A stretch of DNA of 64,000 nucleotides from Quercus robur (Eukaryota; Streptophyta; Magnoliopsida; Fagales; Fagaceae), in the NCBI RefSeq assembly GCF_932294415.1, contig NC_065542.1, positions 51,945,406 to 52,009,405 on the forward strand, written 5' to 3'. Shown piece after piece: positions 33,226-44,552 of the stretch (position 1 is its first letter; each line of letters begins with the position of its first letter). The position numbers and the translations under genes are program-made. Under the pieces are notes generated by a model. That model was not told where the DNA came from. It did no database searches and worked only from the letters and a program-made list of their open reading frames with translations.

Positions 33226-35753
33226 CTATTTGGCTTTGGTAATGCCCCCAGTTGGTAGAACTGTGGAGTCCAAATCCCGTTGAAAACCCTGGGAGGCCGT
33301 CTCTGCCTCCGAAGCGGTGGTGGTCTTGTCTGGGGAAGCTCCAGGAGGGGCAAGTCCCTCTTTAGCTGATTCCGGTTGGTCACGAGGAGGAGAATTGCAA
33401 GGCAAAACCTCCTCGTTGAGGTTAATAACTGGAGAAGGAGCATCAACCTGATAGGGTAGAGGAACTGAAGGGCGGATCGCCTCGGGATAGAATACGTTCT
33501 CTAGCTTACGTAACTCAGATGAGGCTTCAACCCCAGCACGGTTAAGAGCCTCGCTCCAAGTTCTTGCGCAGTAGATACGGCATACCTTCGGAACCTCGGC
33601 TCTCAAAGCCTTCTCAGTTTCAACTATACCAACTTCGTAGCCTCTCTGCTCAGCTTTGTTCATTGCCTGTTCGGCATTGATTTTCGCTTTCTCGGCTTGC
33701 TCTTTGGACTTTTCAGCTCGCTCCCTTAGCTTTTGAGTTTCCTCCAGGTGCTTCTTGAGAACTAGAGCTTGCTCCTGAGTCTTCTTTAGCTCGGCATTCG
33801 CCTCACGCAGAAGTCTCCCTTGGTCCTCGGCCTGCTTCTAGTAGCCTTCTAATGCCAACTCGGCGCTCTTGTGAGCTTGCTCTTCAACCTATAGCTTTTT
33901 CTTCGCATCGGCCAAGTCCTGTTCGAATTTGGACAAGGCCTGTACAGCCGTTGTCCGTCTTTTTCTTTCATCGTCTAGCTGATCGGAACAAGCGTTGAGC
34001 ATCTCATCTAGCTTGAAAGTATTTTGAATGATCTGTAGGGGAAAGGTTAACACTATAGTCAATAAAAAGTGCATATTGGTGAGTAACATCCACAGAATGA
34101 GAAAGATAAAAGCTAGCTCCTTACCATGCCCAAATATCGTTTATTGTCGAGGACAAGTTCATTCTTCCTCATGTTCTTTATTTCGGCCATATCTTTTGGT
34201 AGCACTAAGGCTTCCTCTATGGCCGAGGCTACATGACATCCTATGCCGCCGTTGAAGTCCCTTATGGATGCGTCATCTCGCAGGGGCTCTCCACCATGCA
34301 TAGGTGCTGGCAACCATGCTTGTGGTTCAGGATGCTGGGAGTCAGATTTCTCCTGGCCCAGCGTGGCTTGGTGCTTGGTCTTCTGTTGCTTTGCAGCTCG
34401 TTGGGCATTCTCCTCTCGGGTTGGACGAGACTTGCTCGTGTCTGCCATATCCTTGCCCTTTTTTTCCCTGCGTCTTTTCTGCTCGGCAGCGTTAGGAAGC
34501 GCTGGTTGTGGTGATGACCGAGGAGGTTGGCGGGGAGCGGGAGGAGGAGACCTAGTTGGAAGAGATGAATCCTGGGATGGTATTGTTTTTGCAGGCACAT
34601 TCTTTCCCGGCTGACCTTCCATCAGCTCCAGCAAGCTTTTCTGAGGTTTTCTTTGTATCCCCATTTCGTCAGGATCTTCCTCGGGACTTGTGGGTTGATC
34701 AAAAATCCCGAAATCGACCGAGGACTCAGATACTGTTACAACCATTTCTTCGCCTTTCTCTTTTTTCTTTTTCTTTCTCCCTTTTATTTCCTTTTCCCTG
34801 AGGGAAGGTAAGGATGAAGAAGTTCCCGCCGAGATGCTGGCTATGAAAAGAGGCTCTGTGCGAGGTGTGTACTGGGGAAGCGGGATACCCTCTGGAACAA
34901 TGAACCCTTCGTAGGCAACACTGATACGGTGAAGCCGAAGATCGCGTGCTCTAATCACACACTTCGGCGCCTGAAAAGCAAAAGAAAGCGAGGTATAGCC
35001 AAGAATTAAGTGTGCTGCCCCGAGCTAACCATCAGCCTCATTCACATATATTTCGGCCTTCAACAACTTATCCAGGCTCGCCTTATTGACTAACCTGAGA
35101 TTGGGCTTTGTGTAGCGTCTATCTACAAAACCGTCGAGTTGAGAGTGAAAATTGTAGGAGACAAAAATAATGAAAAAGGAAAAAGTAAACGAAATGTGTT
35201 CACGAACTAAATAGTATAGATCTATGACTACGCGCCTACCTGGTGTTCCCTCTACTGTCGGACAAGGCAAACCATCATGCCATTCTCCAGAGAGAATAAG
35301 GAAATCCTCCTTTAGGTTCTTGTTTGAAGTGGGAAGGCACTGAATTAGCCTTACCTTAGGATATCTCGACTTGAGATAATATCCCTGACCCGATAAGCGA
35401 TGGAGGTTGTACACCCAATTCACATCATGATGGGTTAGCTTTAAGTCCATTCTCCTATTTAGAGTGTCTATACTTCCCAAGACCCTAAACATGTTTGGAG
35501 CACACTGGGTGGGGGATAGCCTAAAGAAATTGAGGTAACTCCTAGTGATACTACCCATGGGGATAGTCATCCCACCCTCTATAAAGGCAATCATGGGAAT
35601 AACTACTTCCCCAGTTTGTCTGGCATCAACCCATTCCCCTTGGGCTGCGTACCTCATCCCTACCGTTGAGGGGATTTTATACTTAGAACGAAAGTTTCTA
35701 ATACCTTCCTCGGATTTAACGAGACATCGAAATGGATTCTTTTGTTTCCCCAT
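33226..35753 (-). pseudogene. E2 antisense ORF (aORF), putative gypsy-type 'transposase' domain
   Basis: Opposite to gag-pol. Exon 1 from 35753 (MGKQKNPFRCLVKSEEGIRN) gives the conserved N-terminal domain with IAFIEGGMTIPMG, LTHHDVNWVYNLHRL and LIQCLPTSNKNLKEDF. A likely intron (donor GTAGGC near 35241, acceptor TTTTGTAG near 35123) leads to DRRYTKPNLRLVNKASLDK. A second intron ends in TTGCTTTTCAG near 34973. Exon 3 (to about 34125) is Lys/Glu/Pro/Ser-rich with KGRKKKKKEKGEE. A third intron (GTAAGG to CCCCTACAG, about 34124-34038) precedes a coiled-coil exon with only two stops, both TAG, then a Pro-rich tail ending at 33226. The family is known in Tat elements; function is unknown. Exon limits are inferred. 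Confidence 0.75.
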
Positions 35754-36217
35754 TTTTCTAAAAGACTTAGCATAAAAGACAGTTGGGTTTGAAGTAAAAG
35801 TGATAAAAACTTCGAGAAGACTTACAGGTTCAAAGGGAGGACCTCGGACAAAGTACGATTATTTGTAGTTGCCAAGAAAATAACGAAAATGGAAAAAGGC
35901 AGGTTCAATGTATGAACTCTGGAACCACATAATCATCGAAGGTAAGGTACAGGGTTAATTTAAGAACGCTATTGTAGTTGTATAAGAATTGTGAGCGGTA
36001 AAGTTCCCGCTCACAAAACAAGGGAAGCCCTCTGCCGTTAGATTTAAATCTCACCGTCAAACGTGTGAGACAAGGGCGTTGCCAAAATTTAATGCTGCCA
36101 AAATCGGGATGCTGAAGCGTTAGGGGCATGCCCCAAAACACGCATAGGTATAGGCTTATGACGTCAAAATCCACCTTCTCTCCCGAGGAGTCGAAAAGTA
36201 GGATTTTGAGGGGCTAT

Positions 36218-37005
36218 TGTGGGGGCCTATCAGTCAACAAGCCCATTAAGGTCAGGATCGTTGGGTCTGTGGCCCATCCGAGGATGCGTATCCGTCCGAG
36301 GAGGCCAAGTCAGGTCACAAGTCAATTACTGAAGGGGGGTGGTAGTCAATATCACCAAGGTGGAGTTCTGTATTCGTCCAAGGACGCCATATTCCTCGGC
36401 AGTATACGTCCGAGGACGATCAGGATGTGGCCTTGTTGCAACCGGATCTCAAAATTATGTCACCACTGAAGATAGGATAACAGACCAAGGGTAAAAGAGA
36501 AAAGACAAAACAAATATCTAAAACTACAGCTGCCTCCACATTAATTACCTCTCAACCAACTCTCTGACCGCATTAATGTGGAGGTGATACCTGAACAGTA
36601 AGGAGGCAGCCTTACAGCTGCCCATAGGAAGTTCCAGGAGGTGCTAGAAGGGACAAAAAAGAAATCCACCGAACCCAACCTACACATGTGCGGTGAGGAT
36701 GGAATACAAAGGGTGGTATATAAACTGAAAGAAGAACATGAAAAAGGGGATCAGAACAAAAAAAGAGAAAGAAAGAAAACCTGGACAAAAGAAGAAGAGC
36801 GAAAAGAGAAAAATAGCGGTATCAATTATCAAAGAAAACGATCGTTACGCCAGCTTTGGGCCTTCGATATACGTGAGGGTGAGTCTTTTTATTCGAAAAA
36901 AGTTAACCTCGTTCTTTACACCCACGCTCTACAAATCATATTGTTTGGGTCTATTTACGTGCGAACCCAATCTCGTGTTGGGTCGTTACCAATCGTGTCC
37001 CTACA
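36218..37005 (+). repeat. E2 3' LTR (788 bp)
   Basis: Collinear with 25736-26522, starting TGTGGGGGCC and ending GTCCCTACA. Directly preceded by the polypurine tract GGATTTTGAGGGGCTAT. Confidence 0.96.
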
Positions 37006-37010
37006 AATAA

Positions 37011-38087
37011 TAATAATAATAATAAGAATATTATTATTATTATTATTATTATTGACATTCTATTAACAAGAATTTCAAGAAATTTTGAATAATTTTTATT
37101 ATTTATTTTATATTATTTTAATAATCTTACACAATTTTTTTTTTTTTGTTTTAATGATAATAGTTGGGTGGTACACATTAGGCCTACACCACCTAGCTCA
37201 ACGAAAGTATTACAAGTTGTATGATATAATTTGCCATATGACTTTTTGTGCACTGGTTTACTTCCTTTAAGTGAAACTGTTTTTTCTCTCAACAACAACA
37301 ACAACAACAACAAAAAAGAAAAAAAGAAAAAAAAGAAAAAAAAAAGATGAAGAAGTGAAACTCTTTTACCAATGTTTTAAAAATATTAAATTCTGTATAT
37401 ATATTTTTTAATATTTAAACTAAATTACTAAAAGTTTCAAGATATTTAAAAAGAGCTTCATTATTTATTTTAAATTATTTTATAATATTGTTGATGGTTG
37501 TTTTTGCAAAGGATTTTCTACAACCCTAATTCCAATCGAGCCCATCCTCCTTGTGGGCCCAATTTATATATTATATTATATTTATTCTTTTAAGCATGGT
37601 CCAAACCCTTGTGATATCATGGAAGTAACTCTTCTTGTATGTATAGTTGAAGTTTCAAACAAACCATTTTTAGGCCCTAAAAACAAGCTGACTTCTTAGA
37701 AGGCTTTTGATGCACCCTACCGCATAAAGCAACTCTCTTAGGGTCTGAATTAGTTGGCAATGTGTAGCCAATCAGCTTTGATTAATGAATTTCCTTATTT
37801 ACGACTAAAGCAACTCCTCCCCTTACCTAAGCTAAGGCAAATCTGAAACTTTTCCACTTGTTTAACAACATGGGGTCAATAAGTTCGCTCCTTTTGCTAA
37901 GAGCAGTCCCTAAGGACATCCCAATGCTTCCTATAAAGCCCATCTCATATTTAATACTACCAATTTTCGTTCTCCCCTTGAAACCTTAACTTCAAAACAA
38001 AAGCCTAGCTATCCAACAAGAAGGGAGTAGTAACATTTTGAGGACTTGGGGTGAAAATAGTGACGCACAAGAATCTTCTCTCTCTCC
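37011..38087. other. AT-rich intergenic DNA
   Basis: Starts with an AAT/ATT microsatellite (37006-37053) whose halves are complementary and could fold. Contains CAA and A-rich runs near 37290-37346. No gene seen. Confidence 0.55.
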
Positions 38088-38095
38088 CTCACCAC

Positions 38096-39361
38096 TAAGG
38101 TGGCAAAGTAAACCCAAATTTATTTGTCCACCCAAACCCACCTAATTATTAGTTGGGTTAAATGGGCATCAACCCAATTAAATCCAATGATTATTAGGTT
38201 TTAATTAAAAACCCATTGGGGTCCATTTAACCCAAAAAATATATACTTAAATTCAACCCAGCCATTTCCATAAAAAAAAAAAAAAAATTAAAAAAAAAAA
38301 CCCCAACAGTCCCATATCAACATCTGAAATCATTATTATACTCTCACACTTACACAACACTTAAATCGCTCTATAAAGTTAAAAAAGTTCATTTCTAACA
38401 CGAAAGAGAACCTCTTGAAATTTAGTTAAAAGATTTTTAAAAGTTTTTTTGTTTTCTCATCACTCTCTGAGATTTTTTTTCCCCTCACTTTCTCTCCCTC
38501 CAAACAGGTTTCGAAAGCTTTTTTATTTTTTATTTTTTATTTTTTTACTCTTTTCACTTGCGAGAAATGGAGATGGCTATGGAAGATTCGCATTGCTCGC
38601 ACGACCTTCTCCTTCTCTCCATGGCTTACGCGGCGGTGATTGTCAATGGACGGAGCCCTCTGTTTCCAACGAATCCTATACAGAGTACACAACGAATAAG
38701 TAAAGCTGCTTAGGGTTTGTTAAACCTCTCTGTTTTTTTTTTTTTTTTTGGACAACTTTGAAAGTGTGTTTTTCTTTTGGTTTTGTGTGTTTCTCTATTT
38801 TGGACCTGAAATTCGTGGAATTGGGTTTGGTGGGATTTTTTTTTTTTTTTTTTAAATTACAATTATACTAGTCCACAACAAATTAAAAATAAAATATATC
38901 ACAATAGCTGTGGTGTGAACGTAAAATGAATAAATTTATTAATAAAATATTAAATTGGACTGACCACAATTAAAAACAAAGACTCATGAAAATACAGTAA
39001 ACACCATAATTTCACAATATTTTTATAATATTTAGCAAATTATTATTAGTTCTTATTTGAAATTACTACTAATATCACTTTTTTTTTAAAAAAAAAATTT
39101 ATATCTATCGTTAACAACTTGTTACATAATTTATTTTGGTCATTTTTGAAGATTTTAGAGTACTTTGGTTATTTTCACTTTAGTGGTATTTTTGTAATTT
39201 TGATAATTGGGTAATTGGGTGGGTTGGGGTTTACCCATAATAATTGGGTTAGATTAGATTTGAGTTAGAAGCAATTAGTTAAATGAGTTTTAATGGGTAA
39301 ATGAGTTTTATATACTCAACCCAATTATGACCACCCAAACCCTTCCATTTGACACCCCTAA
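38096..39361. mobile_element. Non-autonomous hAT element with gene-like interior, 1.27 kb
   Basis: Exact 8-bp duplication CTCACCAC (38088-38095 and 39362-39369). The termini are imperfect inverted repeats (TAAGGTGGCAAA against TTAGGGGTGTCAAA). Long A/C-rich (ACCCAAACCCACC) and G/T-rich (GGTGGGTTGGGG) arms are complementary. The middle (38440-38830) differs in composition and looks like the 5' part of a plant transcription unit. No transposase. Confidence 0.82.
38567..38713 (+). CDS. Small gene-like ORF inside the hAT element, unknown
   Basis: 48 codons beginning MEMAMEDSHCSHDLLLLSMA, preceded by a pyrimidine-rich leader with a CAG acceptor-like site at about 38508 and followed in frame by a GTAAAG donor-like site just before the stop. 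GC content is well above the element's arms. It could be a captured first exon of a host gene. I do not recognise the protein and do not claim it is expressed. Confidence 0.3.
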   Translation: MEMAMEDSHCSHDLLLLSMAYAAVIVNGRSPLFPTNPIQSTQRISKAA

Positions 39362-39712
39362 CTCACCACCTCTCTTAAATTCTTATTTTTGCTGTATGTG
39401 TAAAACTGTTTCAAACTTAATATAGCATTTTCTTCATCTTTTTGTTGTCTAGCACTTTGGACTTGTTCTTGTGATGCACCACTAGCCTTTATTTACTAAA
39501 TATTGGAATTTTGGGTTTGACTCTCCTCATTTCATCACACTTTAAAGAACTTTAGTAGAATTTTGGGCTTGTTCTAGCATTTTCGGCACGTTTCTCAAAT
39601 TGTCCCTAACAAATATATTATAATTTTTGGTTTTTGATAAAAATGTGGACTTACATGATGTGCATTAATGTAATTTAATTTAATTTAATTTTTTTCTTTT
39701 ATTAAATATTTT

Positions 39713-40388
39713 TGTAAGGACTCAATTTGTAACGACCCCAAAACGATGTTGGGTTAGCAAGTTAAGGGCCTAAACAATATAATTTGTAGAGTGTGAGCTT
39801 GAAAGGCTAGGCCTTGGTCATCGGACGATGGTTAGTCATGGTGTTCATGCAGAACTAAACCATGTTCGCTCGAGAAGTCTTTCTCCTCGATACAGCCTAG
39901 GAGGCGCTGGTTCTTGGCCTTTTTTCCCAACCCCTTTTTCTGGATTGCTTACCTCTCCTTTTATATTAGCCTTTACCCCTCCTCCAACGTCCATGTGTAG
40001 GTTCAACTTTCTAGGGCTGATACTTGTCCCATCAGCCCATACCCAAAGTGGTTGGGGGTGGTTGTAAAAGCTGAAATGCATTGCTCTGTCTGGCACAAAG
40101 TATTTAATTGCAGTGATGGCAGCCTTTCCTTTGTCCTTTGTCGCCATATTGTCCAGGGCTCCTTTATCTATCAACGCGGATGTGTTCGGCTCTTCCCAAA
40201 ACTGTTCCTATGCCGTTCTTGCCCTTTTTTTTAGGAGGGCCTTGGGGATGCCGAGGATAGAGTCATCCTCGGCCATGTCTCAAGGCTATTTGGACTTTCA
40301 CTGTAGGTCCTTGGTTATATCCCTCCTCGGCTCGGGTCTTGGGCCTCAATGTAAAGTGGGCCAGGGTCACAAATTCTCTGGCCCCATA
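39713..40388 (-). repeat. E4 3' LTR (676 bp)
   Basis: TGTAAGGACT...GGCCCCATA on the plus strand, collinear with 42392-43067. Confidence 0.93.
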
Positions 40389-40741
40389 ATAGCCCCTCAA
40401 AATCCTGCTGCCCGACCTCTTAGTCGGGGACCTCTTGGTCGGGGAGGAGGGTTTTGGTGATGTCGGGCCTATATCATGGCTTGCCCAGTTTCGTCCTTTA
40501 TTAATATCGGTGTCTTTTAGTTTGCCTGGGAAACGCTCCCGGTCATGAGACATTCCTTTAATTTTACTCACGTCGCGCCTCTACCGTTTCAGTGTACGAG
40601 GCGCGTTTTTAATAAGTTCCTTTCACGAGACGACGCCCATCCAACGGTGGTAGACGGCGTTGGGAGTTGAGTGAGAATTATCTCGTTTGTAGCTTTTCTT
40701 GGAAATCTGTACAGATTAAATGCCACTAGACTTGCCTTTCG

Positions 40742-40748
40742 TATAAGA
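40742..40748 (+). promoter_or_regulatory. TATA-like box of the E4 antisense unit
   Basis: TATAAGA, about 120 bp before the ATG at 40866, on the strand opposite to E4. E3 has TATATAAG at the matching place. Confidence 0.45.
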
Positions 40749-40865
40749 AGCAAGACAGGAGGTCACTTTCTTTACGTACAGACCCTTCAGTCTTTTCAAA
40801 TTCCTAAACCTCCAGCTGCGTTCAAAGTTTTCATTACCAGTGCAATTCAAGCCTTAGTGAGTGAT

Positions 40866-41045
40866 ATGTTTGAGGCAAAAGTGGGGGTGAAGGGACCACA
40901 CCCTCTCCAGAAGCACTGGGTCTCTCCGAGACTTAAGATGGCGTGGTCAGGGCAAGGGAGACGGAGACTCAAGACAGCTCTCCCCTTTCGCAAGGCGAGG
41001 GAGAAGTCTCCTCTTCCTTCAGCTAAAATCCGAAGCAGACACTAG
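40866..41045 (+). CDS. E4 antisense mini-ORF, conserved with E3
   Basis: 59 codons on the strand opposite to the element, starting MFEAKVGVKGPHP and containing PRLKMAWSGQGRRR and SAKIRSRH before TAG. The E3 copy reads MFEAWVEVEELHPP, PRLKVMWSGQGRHR and SVKIRSRFW, in the same order and frame. The TAG of E4 stands where E3 has TGG, and beyond it both read SHQIFG. The upstream frame stays open to 40671 in E4 but not in E3, so 40866 is the likelier start. No domain recognised; function unknown. Confidence 0.45.
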   Translation: MFEAKVGVKGPHPLQKHWVSPRLKMAWSGQGRRRLKTALPFRKAREKSPLPSAKIRSRH

Positions 41046-41464
41046 TCACACCAGATTTTCGGTGCTGCAGCAATGGGGTTTCTCATCGTCGGTACCATCC
41101 GCTCTCTCTCGAGCGCTGCTAATATGGCACCTGTGTGTTAGGAGTCAGAGCTGATGCGGGGATTGGGCATCTTTGCTTCCTCCTCTCCTCCTTCTCTGGT
41201 GCCTTCTTTTGCCTCCGCTTCTTCTTCTCTTCCATCACTAGGGACATCCTGGTGTTTCTACTTCTTCTTCTTCTGCCTCTTCCCCCCTTCCGTCAAAAAG
41301 GGTCATCTTGACACGCCTAATCACCACAAGAGCAGAATTTTGAAGGATTTACCGTTCCCTTGTATCTTTTTCATTTTTTTGCTTTCTTTTTCTGCCTTTG
41401 TAATTAGCTTCTGGTATAGGCTTGCTTAAGCCCTTCATTGTATGCTGTACTATTTCTTGATATT

Positions 41465-41470
41465 AATAAA
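41465..41470 (+). terminator. AATAAA polyadenylation signal of the E4 antisense unit
   Basis: Canonical AATAAA in a T-rich, 3'-UTR-like context (GTACTATTTCTTGATATT just before). The same context, with AATAAA, occurs on the minus strand of E3 at 55031-55036. Confidence 0.55.
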
Positions 41471-41960
41471 AGATGACTTTATCTTAGTCTAAACATTCTT
41501 TCTTTTCTGCAATAACTATATTGTGAATGGATGTGCTATATATATATTTTTTTCTGAATGATACTTAGGGCCGAACCCCTTGTTAACAAAAGGCTATGAT
41601 TTTGAACTTATTGAGACTAACAGGCACAATAATGTCGACCTGAAAAAAGTTATACATATAAGACTAATCGAGATAACAGCTGAACGTTCTGTATTGCGTA
41701 TGAGGCGATCATCCGAGGATGGGTAACTCAAAATGAACTATCCGAGATGGTCGCTATATACTAGGGTGCTTTACCACGTTCCTAACAACATTCATGGTCT
41801 TGACCATTTTTGGCATCCAGTCCGAGGACCGAGGTATGACTGTACCGGGCCTAAATACTCGTTTACGTTAGTTTCCTTAGAGCTGGGGATCCGAGAACAG
41901 GACGGGATTTCCATTTCATCTAAGACTTAATCCATTTTCTAATGACTGATTTTCCCATAG

Positions 41961-42183
41961 GTTTGAGTCCGAGGACCATACAATACCTTGGTTCTGTCCA
42001 AAACTTAGATATTTTCTTTAAGTAGTTGGTTTCCCTATAGGTTTGAGTCCGAGGACCATACAATACCTTGGTTCTGTCCAAAACTTAGATATTTTCTTTA
42101 AGTAGTTGGTTTCCCAATAGGTTTGAGTCCGAGGACCAAACAATACCTTGGTTCTGTCCAGAACTTAGATATTTTCTTTAAGT
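41961..42183. repeat. E4 80-bp tandem repeat, ~3 copies
   Basis: Units start at 41961, 42041 and 42121, with weaker older copies toward 41800. The complement reads GGACAGAACCAAGGTATTG and TGGTCCTCGGACTCAAA, clearly related to the 81-bp repeat of E3. Confidence 0.9.
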
Positions 42184-42391
42184 TTGGGGGGACCAGCCCC
42201 TTAGCCCAGGCGTGGGACGTTGATCTGACGTTGGAAGCCCCAAGGACTGCCCGTGCCACTGGTGCTTCGAAGCGCAGCCCCTAGTGGAACTTTATGTTAG
42301 GGCACAACAACGGGCTGTTGGAAGTGGTGGAGGGACTTTCTCGACCCACCGCCTATGCCAACGCACAAGCCTTCCCACAGACGGCTCCAAT

Positions 42392-43067
42392 TGTAAGGAC
42401 TCAATTTGTAACGACCCCAAAACGATGTAGGGTTCACAAGTTAAGGGCCTAAACAATATAATTTGTAGAGCATAGGCTTGAAAGGGTAGGACTTCGTCAT
42501 CGGATGATGGTTAGTCATGATGTTCATGCAGAACTAAACAATGTTCGCTCGAGAAATCTTTCTCCTCGATACGGCCTGAGAGGCGCTGGTTCTTGGCCTT
42601 TTTTCCTAGCCCATTTTTCTGGATTGCTTACCTCTCCTTTTATATTAGCCTTTACCCCTCCTCTAACATCCACGTGTAGGTTCAACTTTCCAGGGCTGAT
42701 ACTTGTCTCATCAGCCCATACCCAAAGTGGTTGGGGGTGGTTGTAAAAGCTGAAAAGCATTGCTCTGCCTGGTACAGAGTATTTAATTGCAGTGATGGCA
42801 GCCTTTCCTTTGTCCTTTGTCTCCATATTGTCTAGGGCTCCTTTATCTATCAACGCGGATGTGTTCGACTCTTCCCAAAACTGTTCCTATGCCATTTTTG
42901 CCCTTTTTTTTAGGAGGGCCTTAGGGATGCCAAGGATAGAGTCATCCTCGGCCATGTCTTAAGGCTATTTGGACTTTCACTGTAAGTCCTCTGCTATATC
43001 CCTCCTTGGCTTGGGCCTTGGGCCCCAATGTAAAGTGGGCCAAGGTCACAAATCCTCTGGCCCCATA
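42392..43067 (-). repeat. E4 5' LTR (676 bp)
   Basis: Collinear with 39713-40388. On its left, in element orientation just downstream, lies the PBS-like TGGAGCCGTCTGTGGGA. Confidence 0.93.
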
Positions 43068-43439
43068 ATTTTATATTCAATATTAATTATATTATTGAAA
43101 TATTTTCTTTAGTTTACACATGAATCTTGATTAAATAATGCATCGCAACGATATAATGCTAATAAAAATTTCACACTCTTAACTTTGTTATGTTTTCATT
43201 TTTGTTTATATAATTTTAATTTTTTTCATTTCAATTCTTTAATTTATATATGTTTCTAATATAGCTCTTCCGCCTTCCATCTAGAATGTACTGTTAATGC
43301 CCACAAATAACATAGTACAAGTTTTTTTCCCCTATAATAAGTGTTTAAAAATTTAAAAATTACTATTAAAAACATCAATAAGAGCTCTCTCTCTCTCTCT
43401 CTCTGCGCTACTGCTTCATGTCTTTTCTCTCTCTATGTT

Positions 43440-43780
43440 GTTTCATATTAGTGGCTGGTGTGATGCCCCAAATTGTGGATTGGATTGGACAAGTGTGTTT
43501 GTGTCCCACACTAGGTTCCATGTTGAGTATAGCTTAAATGTGGTTAATGTTTCCTTGGGCTTTTACAAATAGTATCAAAGCCAACCTAATAACACCATAT
43601 GGCTCAAAGACACTAAAGCACAATGTGGATAGAGATAAGGATGTTAGGAATTTAAGTGGGTAAGATTCTGATATCGCACAATGTAAATTGATTTGGATAA
43701 GAGTGTATAGTGTGTGCTGGTGCTAGGTTCACTTTGATTGTTTACTAAACCGAACTGGGCTATATAACTTACTAAGAAGA
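43440..43780. repeat. Possible LTR-retrotransposon remnant
   Basis: GATGCCCCAAATTGTGGATTG...GGGCTTTTACAAA is followed by AGTATCAAAGCC, which resembles the common plant initiator-Met PBS TGGTATCAGAGCC with two changes. This is the layout of an LTR end plus PBS. Partner LTR and TSD were not found, so it is a fragment at best. Confidence 0.35.
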
Positions 43781-44215
43781 GCTCTAATTATAACTTAATT
43801 AGTTCTTTTGAAATATAATGCAAATATGGCTTACATTTCACCGGGTCATTAAGGCTTAGGTTGCCAATTTGGCATGTGCATCTATCATGATCTCAGTTGT
43901 TGGGAAACGATCTTGAGCCTCTCATGAAGCTTGATTGCAAGTTGCATTTTGAGTTTCACATAACTTCCTTAGCCAAATTCTCTTCCAAGTCTTCTCAATT
44001 TTTTTTATTTTATTTTATTTTTATTTTTTTGCATAGTTTAATTGAAAATAAAAAGTTTCATTTGTATGTAAACCAAGGAAGTCAATACTGTACTAGTCAT
44101 TAAACTGGTATTGATACTTCTCTAAAATGTAATAGAAAAAATACAAGGTTGGACCTGTACTGGCTATACATGGCATATTTCGAGCCTTTCGGCAAGTATT
44201 AATGTTTTGACTAGT

Positions 44216-44218
<3 letters not shown>

Positions 44219-44266
<48 letters not shown>

Positions 44267-44302
44267 TAAGAGAAAACCTTGTCTCTGGAGGTTGACAACT
44301 CT

Positions 44303-44337
<35 letters not shown>

Positions 44338-44373
44338 TAAGAGAAAACCTTGTCTCTGGAGGTTGACAACTCT

Positions 44374-44408
<35 letters not shown>

Positions 44409-44444
44409 TAAGAGAAAACCTTGTCTCTGGAGGTTGACAACTCT

Positions 44445-44477
<33 letters not shown>

Positions 44478-44552
44478 ATGTTATATATATATGTGTGTGT
44501 ATGTGTGTGTGTGTGTTAAGAGAAAACCTTGTTTCTGGAGGTTGACAACTCT
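44219..44552. repeat. Minisatellite with TA/TG tracts, 4 copies
   Basis: Four units of about 80-115 bp. Each has a variable (TA)n(TG)n stretch followed by a near-invariant segment containing TTAAGAGAAAACCTTGT and TGGAGGTTGACAACTCT. The invariant part is nearly free of mutations (one C/T change) while the dinucleotide tract varies in length. Frames open on both strands here are artefacts of the repeats. Confidence 0.92.

Larger units (their letters stand above)
25736..37005 (+). mobile_element. E2: Ty3/Gypsy Tat-type LTR retrotransposon, 11.3 kb
   Basis: Flanked by a 5-bp duplication AATAA (25731-25735 and 37006-37010). Order: 5' LTR, PBS, gag, protease, RT, dual RNase H, integrase (ends 31948), 10-copy tandem array (32011-32812), antisense ORF (35753 down to 33226), PPT (GGATTTTGAGGGGCTAT), 3' LTR. 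By eye the LTRs differ at about 4% of sites. Apart from two frameshifts near the gag/protease junction, gag-pol stays in one frame and is broken by single nonsense codons. It therefore decayed by point mutation after a fairly recent insertion. The 3' target duplication is extended by an AAT microsatellite. Confidence 0.96.
39713..43067 (-). mobile_element. E4: non-autonomous LTR retrotransposon
   Basis: Flanked by the 5-bp duplication ATTTT (39708-39712 and 43068-43072). The orientation is minus: 5' LTR 42392-43067, PBS-like TGGAGCCGTCTGTGGGAAG (42371-42389), leader, 80-bp repeats, antisense unit, PPT (complement of ATAGCCCCTCAAAATCC at 40389-40405), 3' LTR 39713-40388. The internal 2.0 kb has no gag or pol. 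It aligns end to end with E3, so the two are one family. LTR divergence is about 7% by eye. The first bases of the LTR read TATGGGGCC instead of TGTGGGGCC in both LTRs. Confidence 0.92.
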
